Positions 1 to 12,956 of a stretch of DNA of 64,000 bases are shown in pieces. Both the position numbers and the translations under genes were made by a program. Every line of letters starts with the position of its first letter. Within the stretch, counting starts at the first letter, position 1. The notes beneath the pieces were generated by a model. That model was not told the DNA's origin. It did no database searches and was given only the letters and a program-made list of their open reading frames with translations. The DNA comes from Grifola frondosa (Eukaryota; Basidiomycota; Agaricomycetes; Polyporales; Grifolaceae), in contig LUGG01000014.1 of the NCBI GenBank assembly GCA_001683735.1, positions 930,001-994,000 of the forward strand, in the 5' to 3' direction.

Positions 1-79
1 GCGCTCGTTCGAATGCCAAAGCATGTCCTTCGTGTCTCTTCGGCTGTGAGGTGAGTGAGATGTTCAAAATTTAGGAGAT

Positions 80-403
80 CTACAAATACAAATCAGCAAG
101 GATAGGGATCGACATTAACCACATACCCAGGGCATCCCGGTAGGCGTACACGAAAATGCCACTCCAGGCCCTGAATGCGAGCTTGAGGTCTTGTTCATCG
201 GCGAATTCATCAAATCGGCTGCTTGTCTGATGATTTCGACAGTGTGGTTGTGGGGCATGATGGTGAGAGACGGGCGCGGACGAGATTGATTGTTCTAAAG
301 TCACATCTCTTATGAAACTCGTTATTAATATCCACGGTCCGGACCGTTCGATTTCAACTGCCGACCATGTCAATTCTGGTCCGACAAGCTGTTTTTGACA
401 CAA
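80..403 (-). other. Possible exon of an unrecognised gene at the left edge
   Basis: An open frame of 107 codons runs leftward. Its last third has coding-like composition, with acidic and aromatic residues, followed by a plausible GTATGT donor near 133, so it could be a 5' exon of a gene continuing out of the window. In element B the neighbour at this place is the TET/JBP gene, but I see no clear similarity to it. The rest of 1-890 holds TCCGGA words and no convincing gene. Confidence 0.2.
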
Positions 404-890
404 GACTCAATAACTGAGGAGGTCCGGATTGTCTGGGTCTTTAACTAAGAAGTCACCGGAGCAGAAGATCCCCTTCGTGGGAGGAAGAAATAAATAACAT
501 AATCCACATGATGATTCCATTATCAGATCAATAATAGTTGACTTCTTCCAAATCAGGCTGTCTTGAGGTTGAGACTATTTTATATTACATCATTCAGTCT
601 CTTCAAGATGGTTATCCTGTCAATAACGCTCTCACTATATAGGCAATCGCCCTGAGCATTGTCAAAGCAGATGTTTGAGATGTCATGACCGGTACAATAC
701 CATGCATGAAAATACTGCACTTATTACTTTCCGGATCTTGATTTCGAATCTGTTGATCGTTCAAAAAGTCAGCCGATTGGTTCGGATGTCGATCAATCAT
801 CGGGGATTAAATCTAACGTCAATTCATTCGTGTTGTAACCGAAGGCGAAAAATCAGACCAGTCAACGTTTCTCCTGCTTTCTCTAGTAGA

Positions 891-3827
891 ATGTCCGCAA
901 AAATTGTTTTCTCCCAGACAGAGCTCGCAGAGTTAAATAGTGCCGCAGAAGAGCACTCTATCGGTTTGAAATCTGAACGGAACGTCCTCCGGAAAAATCT
1001 AGCTGTTAAATTCTGTACTGCTCGGGACGAAAGCGATGAGGAATTCAAACACAAAATTTTACAGGTTCTATTCCTATTTTCTCTCACATCTCACCTTTGA
1101 CCTATCCATGTTGTAGGAGATAAGGAGATGGTTTTCGAAGAAAGAACGAGGAAACCATCGTCGTAAGGGAAAGTCGATGGATCCAAGTTATCTTCTCCGA
1201 AAGTGGACGCCATACAGAGTTTGGCGAGCAGAGCATTCTCGTGAGATCATCGAAAGAGCAAAGGAAATCAGCGGCGCTCAGCCCGGACGGTCGACGGTTC
1301 ATCGAAGCGTATCAACCGGCGGCAAGTGAGCTTTGGAAGAAAGTTAGCAACGAAGAGCAAAAGGAATATAAGAGGACCGCGGAGAAATGGAACACGAAGG
1401 GACCTCCGGTAGCTATCCGACAAAGGTAAGTATTCAGTGTTCGGAGACATCTGTCATCATTTACTGACCAGAAAATAGTGTTGCAGATGAGCAATTGGGG
1501 ACATGTGTGCGAAATTTGCCCGGACCGTCAAAATGCAGACCGGTGCCAATATTTTTATGTTGACCGGTCATGAAGATGCCACTGGAGATATGGTGGTCAT
1601 CCGGTAAGCTACAGTGAATTGCTGAGAATGGCGGTGTTGACTTTTGTCCCTGGACTAGCCATGATTTCAATGACAAGTACAGTCAGTTAGGGCAGAAGTT
1701 CATCAACACGTTCCCGAAATGGGCAACAAACACGTATGCTTGTTGGGTAAAGTTCACCCGGAAGTGCTTCAGTACGTGATATCAACCGAGAAAGTAACCG
1801 TTCTGACCATCGGCTTCAGATCCGGAACGAGATCAAGATGAGAGCTCTGAGGATGACGAAGACCTCCGGCCTAAAACTGTGAAACCAAAACTCGCTCCGT
1901 ATGCATTCAAACGAAATTCAAATGGAATCCCCATCATTCCGGACACCTTGGAGCTCAATCTGCTTGGGCTGCAGAATTTCATTCGAACCTTGTTTACCAT
2001 TCATTGGAGTAAGTCTCAAGTGATCATATGGGTTCTCCGCCGATGATTACCTGTTCATAGATCTAGCTTGCGGAACTCTGTCAGGACGTGTGCCTTGGGA
2101 CAGACTGAACAAAGACGGATTTCACCTGTATATTGAGTCCGGCTCACTCCCAGATGGGATGGTCATCTCGGACCCATCGAAGATCAAGAAGGATGATGCG
2201 GAGAACCTTCTCCGATATTGGCAGGAACGTCAGCAAACTCAGACTTGGAATTTGTATTCCGGTTCAACCATGGAATTGTCAACTCCACACGTCGACCGGC
2301 ACTGTATGAGGTACTAGGGAACAGCGATGACGATGCAGATGATGAGATGCGTGGCAAAATGATACCACCCGAGAAGAATGCACCGTCATCTAGGCGAAGA
2401 AAAGGCAAAGGGAAGGCGAGCCATAATTCTGTCAGAAAGTGATCCGGACGTTGCAGGTCCTATCCCCCATGTCGATCCGGAGTCTCACACCGGAAATCGA
2501 CAGGACTCTCCTGGATCTGTGATAGAGCCATTGAAGATTCCGGAGAAAGAGGTCCGGATTGCAACAAACCAGCCTCCGTCATGGGCTGGGGAGGCGATAG
2601 GAAAACGCCGCATTTTCTTAAACTCACTCTCCGAGGAAGGTCTGTATCAAACATTAGTAAGAGTCATCTTGCAGGCCAAGGTAAGCTAGTTGTGTGTGTC
2701 AATGATGGTATCCTTGAGCTTTCATTCAGGGATCACTGGACGTTAACCGGAACGAGGCGCCGGGGAGCTCATGGGCAAACTGGAAATACAAGCATCAGTG
2801 GCTCCCGGAGGAGTTTCATCGAAACTCAGATCACCTCATGGACATCACCAAGTTTTGGACGTTCGAAATCGAGGCTTACAGAAGTCAGACGAAGCGTATT
2901 CACGTGGAAGATGTCGTCCGAGGGGCGCTGACTTTTGGACTTGTGCTCCGGGACCTCCATCGTTCGCAATTCTGCATTGCAGACCCAGATGAAGACATCC
3001 CCACCAAATTCCCTGCATACATATCTAGCACGGTCCATGCATTCCACAGTATCACGATTATCACTGATTTATGTGGGAAATTGGTCCGGGCATGGGTGGA
3101 ACGTGATGACATGGAGGGTCCCTCATCAACATGGAAAACCACTTCAGAGCTCTTACAAGCAGTCATTCAATCCACGAGATATCGTGTGGAGTCTCCACCG
3201 ATACCTGGTCCATCCGGGATACAGCAGGAGGACTCTCCGAAGATCAATGGTGCATCTGGAAGAGACTGCTTGGAGTGGTCTCCGATACCCAGTCTGTCCC
3301 AAATACAGCAGCGTGGCCCTTCACAGACCAATGGCGTACCCGGAAGACGTATCCCAGAATCGCATACCGCCGACATGTTTGGCCCGTTGATGGCTGACTT
3401 TGCTATCGCCATCGAGTCCATCTCATCAGCACGCAACAACACGGCCAATCGAAATGTATTTGATGACGATGGAGGATTGGGTACGCCCACAAGTCGAGTC
3501 GTGCACATGCCAGCCATCCAGGAGATGTCAGGCTCCTCCGCTCCGCCGGAAGCTTTAGATGCCGCTGTGATACAAAACACACCGGAGAAATATGGTCTGA
3601 AAACTAGGAAAAGAAAAATCGTTCCGGTCGTCGAGATCTCACCCTTAAAACGCCGTAAAGTGAAGGCGGAACCTAGAATAGGTGGCATCATTACTCGGAG
3701 CAAAGCTAGGGACCAAAAGAGGGTGACTCGGAGTGTTGCAGCAGCGACTGGTGTGAGAATCCTTGCCCCGATGGACGTTGGTGCTCGGAAACATAATTTG
3801 AAAGGGAGAAAAGCGGGGAGAAAGTAG
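891..3827 (+). CDS. Cargo gene 1 (copy A): HMG-box-like element protein, frame broken
   Basis: This is the counterpart of gene 1' at 21063-23807. The first exon (from the ATG at 891) encodes a glutamine/glutamate-rich helical start and ends at an intron near 1063-1117. A block rich in aromatic and basic residues follows (about 1177-1430), with the pattern of an HMG box: an Arg-Lys-Trp-x-x-Tyr start, then a Trp-Lys-Lys helix and an acidic-to-Lys-Glu-Tyr third helix. Further on are a conserved 'PWDRLNK-GFH-YI' segment (about 2090), a 'FGL-LRDLHR-QF' segment (about 2930) and a basic tail with Thr-Arg-Ser repeats. Compared with 1', single bases are missing near 1285 and 1495, so the frame breaks there. 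The function is unknown; DNA binding is inferred from the HMG-like block and basic tail. Confidence 0.65.
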
Positions 3828-4395
3828 TTCCAAGTGTGAACACTACTGGAGCAATGTCTTCAGCTTATGGTAGAATCGATTTGCTTCATCTAATCTTGTA
3901 TGCTGAGGGGACTCTTCGATGCAGGAGGAGATTGGCCAGGCCCAGTTCGACCAGGTGGCTAGTGCACACATCGCTGCCCGGAATATATTTTGAGCGGCAG
4001 TTGCTCGAAATATGAGGTAAGAAGGGATGGTGGACGAATTAAATAGAAGTAGCACAAAACGTGACAAGAGCTAGACAGACGTAAGACTGATAAGGACGAA
4101 AGCTCGGTCGGGAGATGCAGACTGACAGCTTACCTGGTAGGTGCGAGCCGGAGGATGAAAGCGAGGCTTACACCGCTCTCTCGCTCAGCTGCAGTCAGGT
4201 AGGGTGCACCGTGCTCCAAACTGAGGGTCCGCTCCGATTTAGATTGGGCGGGACGAAGATTTCGCCAGTGCGCAGGTGGCGCTGTGAGTCCGGAGCGATG
4301 CTGGGACAGTGAATTATTCGATTAAATTCATGTAAAAATCATTCTTTAACTTCATTGAAACGGAAATGAGTATCTTTGGATTTACATATGACGAA
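3828..4395. other. Intergenic stretch between cargo genes 1 and 2
   Basis: No convincing gene is visible on either strand. Genes 1 and 2 are convergent here, so this stretch should hold both 3' ends. Confidence 0.5.
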
Positions 4396-5693
4396 CTACT
4401 CCGCGTCATCCATGTCCAATCCGTCTCGTTCGATGGCAATGCTACGACTCTCCATCCATTCCTCATACTTCTGCTGTGCCACGCCAATCTCGGACCAAGA
4501 AATCAAGTCGTCCACGAGATCAGGGTGACGGTAGACTGCGCTTTCGACAGCATCCGTCGCGGTTCCGCATCCTCGGTCATGGATCATTTTCGCGATCCGC
4601 CTCAATTCCCGGTCCCAGCTGCGCGTGCGAATGAGTTCACGCCGGAACCATGCCAATCCCTCTGACCGAACTCGAAGAACTCCGATTGGCGGCAAGGTTC
4701 CTGAAAGGTCAAGGAAGGCAGGATGGACCTCACTCTGCCACCCGAGTTCCTCACCATCCTTCGCCCCAGTGCGACGGTTGAAGAATGGCAGCTCCGGCGG
4801 TGTTCCGCCAAGAACGCCATCCCGCTCCTCATCGTCCCCTCCTTCAGGTGGTCCACGATTGATCCGGATGAGAACATTGAGAATTTCGTCTCGGAGTTCG
4901 GCTGATGCCTTTGCTTGGTCCTATCGACAAGAGTCAGATATGACGATGGGGAATGAAATAGCCTAGCACCGAAGCAGAGGACGTCCCAACCAGGGGCTCG
5001 CCATGATTCGTGGTCGAGGTTCCAGATCGATCGATGTATCGGTCTGGTGGGGAGTCGGTCTGCCAGCTGGGAAAGTCGATCTGAGTCTCAGGTTGATCCT
5101 ATGGACAGAAGTCAGCAGCTGGATGTGAAGCGAGAGAAGAACTGACTATGATGGACGTATCACTCTGGGGCTCCGGGGCAATGTGTAGAGTTTGAACTGG
5201 TCCAGCGTGGTCAGCTGGGGACTGCAGAGGAACATCACTGGGGGGGCATAGTAAACCAGTGGACCGAAACGCTTCGTCGTTGCCGGTCGGACCATGCATC
5301 TCGGCATCCAGCTCATCCGATCCTCGGGATGAGTCCAGTTCTTGATAACGGCCCAGCGGGGAGTCGGAGGAAAATGCGATGGTGGGCAGCGCATTGCCGG
5401 ACTGCACATCTTGACTAACGCGGGGCGGCGAATTCTCCTCACCTGCATCTCGCCACCCAGCTCATCCGATCCTGGGGATGAGTCCAGTTCTAAATAACGG
5501 CCCAGCGGGGAGTCGGAGGCAAAACACCATGGGGCGAAGTGTATCATCGGACTGGAATTGCTGATCATCTCGGGGCGGCGAGTTCGTCCTCATCGGCATG
5601 TCAACGTCCGGGCCATCATCGACGTCGGAATCCTCATAGCGATCCGGCGGGGAGTCTGTTTTCCATGCGTCAACTTCCATAGGAACGTCTTGA
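4396..5693 (-). CDS. Cargo gene 2 (copy A): repeat-containing acidic protein
   Basis: The minus strand encodes an N-terminal 'PMEVD' start just after an intron acceptor (about 5694), matching 'PMDVD' in gene 2' after its first intron. Then come repeated acidic units built on Asp-Ser-Pro-x-x-Arg-Tyr followed by an Asp/Ser/Glu-rich stretch. Two units are nearly identical at DNA level (about 5306-5380 and 5460-5535) and a third, more diverged, lies near 5610-5660. The C-terminal part is helical, with a Ser-Trp-x-x-Glu-Leu ... Met-Ile-His-x-Arg motif shared with gene 2' ('SW-QEL ... MVHTR'). The upstream first exon was not located and some frames are shifted. No known family is recognised. Position and orientation between genes 1 and 3 match element B. 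Confidence 0.55.
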
Positions 5694-6154
5694 ACAGAAA
5701 AAATTAGTGGTAGTGAAATTGAAGTAAATTCCGGACTACCTCCGGAAGCTCCTGTTAACCGTACGAAACGTCAGACGATATTTCGAGAACGAGGTATGAA
5801 AAATGACCTAGTGCAGAATGCATCAAAGGCATGTGAGAGGTGGCTGGAGTGAAATTGTTATGTCGGACTGGCACAGAGATCTGCTTCACTGGCAGGCTTA
5901 CTTTGTTGCATTTTCAGAAAGAAAGCGCTTGAAGGGATCTCCGGCCTGTGAGAGACTTTATGCGTCCCGCGTTACCAAGTTTACGTCAGAATCTAATTTA
6001 GGTGTATCTCGGCACATCGCATACTCACACGTGATCCGGACCGTGTGGTTGTCAAATAGCCCGCTTAGTTTGAGCTCCCGGCTGGTCTACTTCGTCCTCT
6101 TTTAACGGTGTTACCACTCCTGCTGTCTGAATTTCCGTTTGTCCTGCTGTCACC

Positions 6155-8952
6155 ATGTCTGAAACCGTCCTCCCTATCGAGGTATCTGAACAATTCAAAG
6201 CCTTCGAGGCTATCACCGTGCGTCTCTGCGATGAGTTCGACCACCGTCCCGCTCCGGACGCTGCCGACTATAAAGATCGTGAATCTGCATGGTGGGTCGA
6301 AATGGTATATTTCTACCTTTTTTTGTTTATGAAATTGCCCTCACTCACATTCTAACAGACTAAGCTATACAACCAGGCAGACTCCGTTCGCCTTCGCACC
6401 GGCTTTTTCTACTCCTTCCCAGAGATTCTGGTCAGCGCCCTTGTCGAAGGACTCACCGCCGCTTTCAAGCCCAGAGCGCCAAAATGGGCCAATGTACGAT
6501 ACAACGACCGTCGGGCCACGCTCAACAAGTGGCGCAAGAATTGGCGTCCTGGACCGCTGGTCAGATCCACCGCTGACGGAGGCGACTCCGTGGCAGCCGA
6601 AGTGAACACTGCACCGAACGATGTTGTCATGGCGGACCCATTGGTCGTGGCACCCCCCATGGATGTCCCTACGAAGGAGGTGACTGTGACGGCCAGTTCC
6701 ACGACCCCGGGCAAGGTCCCGCCGGTGAGCAGTCCCTTGGAGACCGTCCCGAGTGTGGTGGACAGTGCCGGTATGTTCCCATAAATTTCTCATGCGCTCC
6801 CCCTCACACTGCCATGACGTCCCTCAACACCAGATATAGTGATGGCGGACCCACCAGTCAAAGCGTCCCCGGTGGACATGGCTGTTAAACGTACGCCGAA
6901 TACGTCCCGTCCAGCCAACCCGCAAATTCTTCATCCCGTGCAGGCCGACGCGGGGATGGATGAAGATGCTCGTAAGTTTACATAAATCATGCATTCACCG
7001 TTGCTGATATTCATGTAAAGGTGTCCCCATTACTGACACTGCGGCATTGCCGATATCGCCTCTTGTGGCATCTGACGAGCCCATCGGCGCTGACGACAAG
7101 TCCGGGAGTAAGCGCGCCCGGGATGAGTCCACCCCGCCACCTAGCAAATCGAAGAAGGCCCGCAAGAACCGTAAGAAAACGCCGGACTCTGACATCGAGA
7201 TCGTTGAGGCACAGTGGCAAAGGCAAGGAACGTGCAATCGATGTCGACGTGGAGGCGATCATCGTCGATGCCGATCTGGGTCGTAGTTCGTCTGAACCGG
7301 AGATGGTGGAAGACGTGATTGAGGAGGTTCAGAAGCAAGGTATGTGCCAAGTGCCCTTACATCGTGCATGTCTGACCATGATGTTTAGAGAAGCGAAAGG
7401 GCAAGAAGAAGAAGACGCCAAAGTCCCCGGAGGTTGTCTGTCTCCTCCGGAGACGAGAAAGAAGACAAGAAGGCCGATGCCATCGTGTATCCTCCGGACA
7501 AGGAGCTCCGTGTCGTTCCCGCTCCGCATGTCGGTAAGTCTTGTATGCCTATGTATTATCGATTCTTCTTGGCTAATAATTCTTACAGGAAATTACCTGC
7601 AATCAGTGCAAGAACGCCAAGAGGGTGTGCTACTTGGTTCAATCTGGTGGATCGCTTGCATGCGCGAACTGCCGCATCGCCAAGTCATCGTGCAGCCTGA
7701 CGCCGAAGGGTTTCCGCGGGTCGCAAGCCCAAGGCCTCCAACACCAGGCACAGATGGAGGCGCAGGCAGCCGCGAGTCTAAGGGGCAGAAGCTCCCCCAT
7801 CCTGACCCGAATTCGGAGGCAAGGCTCCGGAGGGGGCTCTACACTCTGTGGATGAAGACGGACATCAGCAAGGGTCAGCGCAGCGGAGAACCTGGCCAAG
7901 CGTCAAGCGTCAGGGCGGAGTCCATGGGAGCGACTGCGGGGCGAGAGTCTAGGGAGCCATCGGTTGCGCGGAGGTACAGATGCCATCCCCGATCCTTCAT
8001 GTCAAGACGCCACCTGGAGTAGGAGAGATGACGACGAACAACCCTCGTCCGAAGCCGAGGAAGGTCCCACCTCCCGGTGAGTAGCGTTTTTGCTTTCATG
8101 TGCCAAGCTGACCTTGTTTTGTTTTCAGCACAACACGGTGCAGAGCAGGCCAGTCAGCTGCCCCGGGACCCTCCATCAAACTCAACCTCTTAAAGGTTCC
8201 ACCGAGGACTCTCAGAGTGACCCGGAGCGGCAGGATGACGAGCGACGATAACGTCGTCAAGTTCACGGCACTGGACAAGGAAGCAGATGAAAGCCAGGCG
8301 ACGGATTCGGAGTCGGAGGTGGATCAGTTGAAGACTCCGGAGGAGAGCGAGAAGGAAGACCACGCTGAGCAAGCTTCGAAGCCGGCTCACCCGGATCCAC
8401 CTCTCCAAATCACGCTCTCTCAGGCAGCCAGGGAGAGGCATCAAAGCCGGGTGTTGCGAAAGGCCCTCCGCCAGGTCACGCGGGAAGCAGATGCAAGGGC
8501 GAGGTCGATGAGCTCGCGAAGAAATTCTACTCATTGTTCGCGATCCCGGCGGAACTGGGATCAGTCAACGCGAAGATCCCAGACATGCAGGATCTTCCAG
8601 CACAGGTCGCCGCGCTGAGCCAGTCGCAAGCAGTCACGAACGACTTTTTGAAGACGCTGATGGACCGTGACAAGGAGTGGTACGGGGCGTACCGCAAGGA
8701 TTACGAGTACCTCCTCAATCAAAAGCTGGGATGGCCAGCGTGGTGGAGACCATTCGGCGCCATGTTCTTGCCCAGAAAGAAGGCGCCCTGCACAGAGATG
8801 TCGGATCGCAGGCTGGGGGAAGTGTGAGCAGTCCCGGTGCGGGGCCGTCCGAGGAACGAGTTGACCTCGGAGCGGCAATAATCGATAGCGAGACGAAGTC
8901 TGGTGCTCCGGAGAAGGGTGACTCGATGGACTCCAGTGCCGGAGCGGCTTAA
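6155..8952 (+). CDS. Cargo gene 3 (copy A): Zn2Cys6 zinc-cluster protein with C-terminal helices
   Basis: Translation starts at the ATG at 6155; the first exon ends at Trp-Trp-Val-Glu-Met before an intron (about 6305-6359). The next exon has a conserved 'YSFPEIL-SAL-EG' segment, matched in 3' by 'WSFPRILLSAVAEG'. After a Pro/Val/Ser-rich, probably disordered stretch and basic acidic linkers, an exon beginning at 7589 holds C-x2-C-x6-C-x10-C-x2-C-x6-C (7598-7693) ending Cys-Ser-Leu-Thr-Pro, which fits the Zn(II)2Cys6 pattern. The C-terminal third (about 8217-8950) is helical. A single base appears missing near 8728. Zn2Cys6 domains of fungal transcription factors bind CGG/CCG triplets; binding to this element's own CGG-rich words is my inference. 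Confidence 0.6.
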
Positions 8953-8989
8953 TCGGATTGGTATCGTTCTAGCCATGTACCAGTAGTTC

Positions 8990-9775
8990 ATGCCCAAAAT
9001 GGGAAGTCTTCACTATGCAGGGAATGATCACCACAGGGCAGGTCGCATGATACCGGAGTGAGAAGAAAATGAAGGCGAGCGGCGTAAGTCCCTTGTGATG
9101 ATTCCTCATGCAGCTCATCTCACACACGCATCGATGCCTGACGTGTGGCGAGCATGGAGTCAGGCCGATGGGTGGTTTGCCTATCATGGCTGGCCGACAA
9201 ACATAAATTTGAATCCAAGCATACTGTTACATGCATAGCCTAGTTGTCAATGACGGATTAGAAGGGAGAAATAGGTGAGACGATCGGAAGAAGTAAATTT
9301 CAGGAGATTGGCGTTGGTGGTTGGGTGGTGTGAAATCGCACAGCACGAATCCGTTGGAAATGCATGAGCCATACGGTTGGAGTATGAGTGAGGCAGCAGG
9401 GGGATCCAAGAGGTCGCTCACCTGGGGGACCCGAGAGCTGACGGTTGCGAGAGAGGCTGCAAGCCCATCTCGACCCTCACTATGGCCAGGTGAGGGGCTC
9501 CTGCCTGAACATCCTTGTCGGAGCCAGAATGACGGGATGCGACGGAGTGTGAGGGTCCCACAGCACACGGTGGAGTGGAAAATGAGCCGGATGACAGCGG
9601 ACGGAGCGTTGCCCTGCACTCGAGGGACAAGTGAGTAGAGTGGGTGCGAGCGTGAAAACATGCTTTCGCTCGATTGGGTTTTCGAAACCAAGCCTGCCAG
9701 GCTCAATTTATTGTATTCCCAAAATGGGAAGGTTTTCAGCCAAGTTTATATTGTACCGGAGTGAGACAACAATAA
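8990..9775 (+). repeat. Degenerate direct repeats around a gene-free stretch
   Basis: The word CCCAAAATGGGAAG occurs at about 8993 and again at about 9718, each followed after 30-60 bases by ACCGGAGTGAGA (about 9050 and 9752). The two blocks are about 725 bp apart and diverged. The stretch between genes 3 and 4 (8953-9954) otherwise shows no convincing gene; a 159-codon minus-strand frame at 9227-9706 has no homologue in element B. Confidence 0.45.
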
Positions 9776-9954
9776 AAGAAGTCGAATGTCGTCTTGAGTT
9801 TGTTGTTTTCTATCCGGAGGAGCACTTGTTCTCCTGATATAGCGGCTGTTATTTGTCGGAGTTAGAACCGGCTTTGCTGGACCATTTAATCTGCCATTAT
9901 TCTTGCATTTCATCGTTCTTTCGTCCCTCATCCGTACCATACTCGCTAGTCATC

Positions 9955-10653
9955 ATGTCATCTCAATCTGAAGAGCAAAAATCCAAAGATATCTACTTCC
10001 GGATCGCAGCGACTGATATGCAGCTCCTGCATGGAGGATCTGGCAGGCTATGCAAGCTTACCCGACTCTGCGGATGAGATCACAGAGCTCCGGTGGGCTC
10101 GAGGATTGGAGAATGAGATGGTATGTGTTCGATTGTACTGATGATCGTTACTGACGTCTTTCAGTATCATGTGAAGGATTTGATCGGCAAGATGTACCTC
10201 ACCGAGTTCAAACCGTACATCCCCGAGATGGTGTACTGCTTGATTCACGGAGCGCTCCTTTGGCGTGGAAATGCATATGTCGTCGACATGAAAAAGATGG
10301 TGTACCGAACAGGGAATCCTCCAGACCTTCCGAAATCATTTGCGCATATTGCGGAGAGACATGCCTGGTGGACTTGGCTCGAGCATCCCAATCCCAATCC
10401 ACCGGCATGGTGGAAGGATCCGCTTATAGATTATGTAAGTGAAGCTTGCTCCGGGGGTTCTTTGACTGACATTCTACAAGCGGGATCCCACTCGAGTTTC
10501 GCGCGGCGATTGGCAGGGGCTCAGTGAGACGATTTTGGATGTGGATTCCGAGATTCGGGACTTCATCAGGAAGCAGGAGGCAAGGATTGATGAGCTGGAA
10601 GTATTGGTCCGGAAAATGGAGGAGGTCGGTACTGCTATCGGGGATGGAAATTG
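9955..10653 (+). CDS. Cargo gene 4 (copy A): WWTWLEHP-motif protein
   Basis: The ATG at 9955 opens a Ser/Gln/Glu/Lys-rich start leading to an 'AAT-MQ' motif shared with gene 4'. Two introns are clear: about 10121-10164 (GTATGT...TTTCAG) and about 10435-10480 (GTAAGT...CTACAAG). The middle exon holds 'DLIGKMYLT-F-P-IP' and then 'AWWTWLEHPNPNPPAWWKDP', almost identical in the paralogue. The last exon is a charged helical tail starting 'RDPTR--RG-WQ-LSE'. Against 4', single bases are missing near 10028 and 10064, shifting the frame twice within exon 1. The family is not recognised. The strong conservation of the Trp-rich core in two diverged copies argues for past protein-level selection. Confidence 0.65.
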
Positions 10654-12956
10654 AGCTGCACGCCGAAGATCTGTATTACTACTGCCTTGCACATCAATGT
10701 TGATACCCGATTGTAGTGCAATAATGCTAGACATGTAGTGACCGGCCTACAGGGAAGAAATAAATTCTACTCACAAACCAGAGGCTAAGTTTTACTCCGT
10801 CATTTTTATCACTCAACATCCGTCGGTGCGAAAATATTTGCACCGGTTGCTGCTGCTACACTTCGGGTCACATCCAATCTTTGTCTCCCTTGTGGTACTC
10901 CGGGTCACTACACCAGCTTTCTTTCACCCTCCACCACCGTCGCCACTTTTCGTTGACAATGTCTCACCATTCAGCACCGTTATTTCCTTTCTCTTTGATG
11001 GAATATTCTTTGCAAGGACCTTTTAATTGAAGGTCCAGGTTGCCTGTCACTGATATCTCCTGGGTACTTCTTTCCAAGTCTGTCAGGTGATTTCTCAAGT
11101 TAATCTCCTCGCTGCAGCCATTCTTCTAATTGCTCCATGTAGCGGAACTTGGCGCCACCGGAACAGTGAAGCGTCCCCCGTGTGCAACCTGAAATCACAT
11201 TCGGAGCGAGGAGCGGGTTACATGACGTATTACCCGTATTAAAGTAGAAAAATAATCAAGTCGCAGGAATGCAGAGGTTGCTAGAAGTATTAAAGTAGAG
11301 AGATAAGAATGCAGGCATGGACAAAAGGTGAAGATTAGCGGAGTCGAATATCTGACGTGCTGAAATTGAAGATGGTTAGCAGATGACTCCAGAGGAGACA
11401 TGCCTGTACGCTCACCTGGCGAGTTCCGTAGCTGGTGGTTGAGAATGACAGCCAGCCCCTCAAAGGGAACCAGCGCCAGCAGAAGTGCTCCAGTGCTGAA
11501 GTGTGCCAGAGTGGAACACGAAAATATCCCCGGAGTGGCACGGCATAATTCGATTATGGCGGTGTAAATCCGGGGATATGAACTCGAAGTTACCGATAGT
11601 TCTTTAGATGTCATACTCAGTGTCGGTGTTCTCAGTTGGTCTGACTCCATGAGACAACTTTCATTCAAGTGTATATGTTCATTACTGACAGCCGGTCAAG
11701 CTGATGTCACAGGCCAGCCGGTCCCGGCCGGGATTGTAACTTGTTCCGTAGTTACAGCCCGGCCGGGGTTCTGTATTTTCAGTCCGGGATGTCACTCCGG
11801 AACATCTGTCTCCTTTTCGTCAGTCCGGCCGGTGCTCAGGTTCACAGCCCGGCCGGAGCCAATCGAGCAGGATGTGTCCATGATCAGTGTGCCCATGCCG
11901 GAGGGATGTCTGGTATAACACCTGTCCAGACAACGTTGGAGCACACCCCACCTATCTGGGATGACAGCCAACCTGCATGCCAACGTCGGCATCAATACTG
12001 CCCTCAGCATGTTTGTTGTCCGCTTCAGCGAATATTGTTACTGTGCAGCTGGAGTTCGTCGGTGGGCTAGGCCTTACATTCATAGTATACCTGTATGCCA
12101 ATCGGAGCGGCACGGTGGGTCTGTGATTTGACAACAATAGGATAGAGGTTACGACGGTCCGGTCTGATGTGATTTCGACAATAAAGAAGGCCTGTAAATT
12201 AACGGAAGACGATGTATTTATCCGGGATGAAAAATGAGTTGCACAGCACCCTTCTGCATCAGCGACTTCTTACATCGAAGTTATACGATCTGCCAAGTCG
12301 TCGCCCTACTCCGGGTGACCATTTCCTGAATTCGTCATTCATGGGCCACCGGCCACCCATCAAAGTAGTACAGGATGCATTCTATTGGGAGCTAGAGAGC
12401 GACATAGAATGTATGGATGGGACTCATACTCCGGACCGGATCGGGTCGGAACAACGCTTACCAAATAAAGGTGTTCATGAAGACCCCTTAATATCGTGAG
12501 AACCAACCGCAGGCAGTGGCTGTATTGATCTCCCCAATATTCACCTTGCATCGTGTTCGTCTGAACCTGCTATCGGAATGTGCATCATATTCAGGAGCAT
12601 GGCATGGAGTGTCGGACCGGAAAGAACTGTCCCGGAGTAGACATACGGACCGGGGCAGACATCCGGATGGAATGGTCATTCCGGAGTATAGGTTGACTGT
12701 CCGGATGACAAAGGCTATCACTGGTGTTCAAGCAATGAGTCAAATGAGATCTTTGATGTCACAATATGAGTGGACATTGCAGCCCAATAAGTGGAAGAAT
12801 GCTCAGAGCCTTCTGGCCAGACTGTAATCATGTACTCCGGCTGGACTGCAAATACAGCAAGATGAACAGGTCCGGCCGGGTCCGGCTGGCCTGTGATAAC
12901 AGCCTAAATTCGTACCTGGCTGGCCTTTGGGCACAGCATATATGACTGAATGGGCT
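10654..12956. other. Gene-free right end of element A with CCGGCC-rich subterminal repeats
   Basis: No convincing gene is visible. Subterminal words of the CAGCCCGGCCGG type occur on the plus strand at about 11690-11870 ('GTCACAGGCCAGCCGGTC' at 11704) and in inverted orientation at about 12865-12900. The plus-strand copy matches the subterminal part of element B near 14787. The pair encloses about 1.2 kb, so a small related non-autonomous element may be nested here, but I found no matching duplication at its left side. TCCGGA is common near 12430-12700. Confidence 0.5.

Larger units (their letters stand above)
1..12956. mobile_element. KDZ-type element copy A, right part (left end outside window)
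   Basis: This stretch carries four genes in the order 1(+), 2(-), 3(+), 4(+), the exact mirror image of cargo genes 4'(-), 3'(-), 2'(+), 1'(-) in element B. Its right end at 12956, read on the minus strand, begins AGCCCATTCAGTCATA, identical over 16 bases to the left end of B at 14728. The next eight bases, CACCCAAA, would be the target-site duplication; its partner lies outside the window. By comparison with B, a dioxygenase gene and the KDZ transposase are expected to the left of position 1. TCCGGA is very frequent here (about 29 by eye). The two copies are clearly diverged at protein level. Boundaries and synteny are seen directly; membership in the KDZ class is inferred from B. Confidence 0.8.

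Noticed and set aside
80..403. N-terminal part of copy A's TET/JBP gene
   Set aside because: Position and strand fit, but no recognisable similarity to copy B's dioxygenase was found.
9227..9706. 159-codon minus-strand frame in element A
   Set aside because: No counterpart in element B, low-complexity composition and no splice or start context; probably chance.
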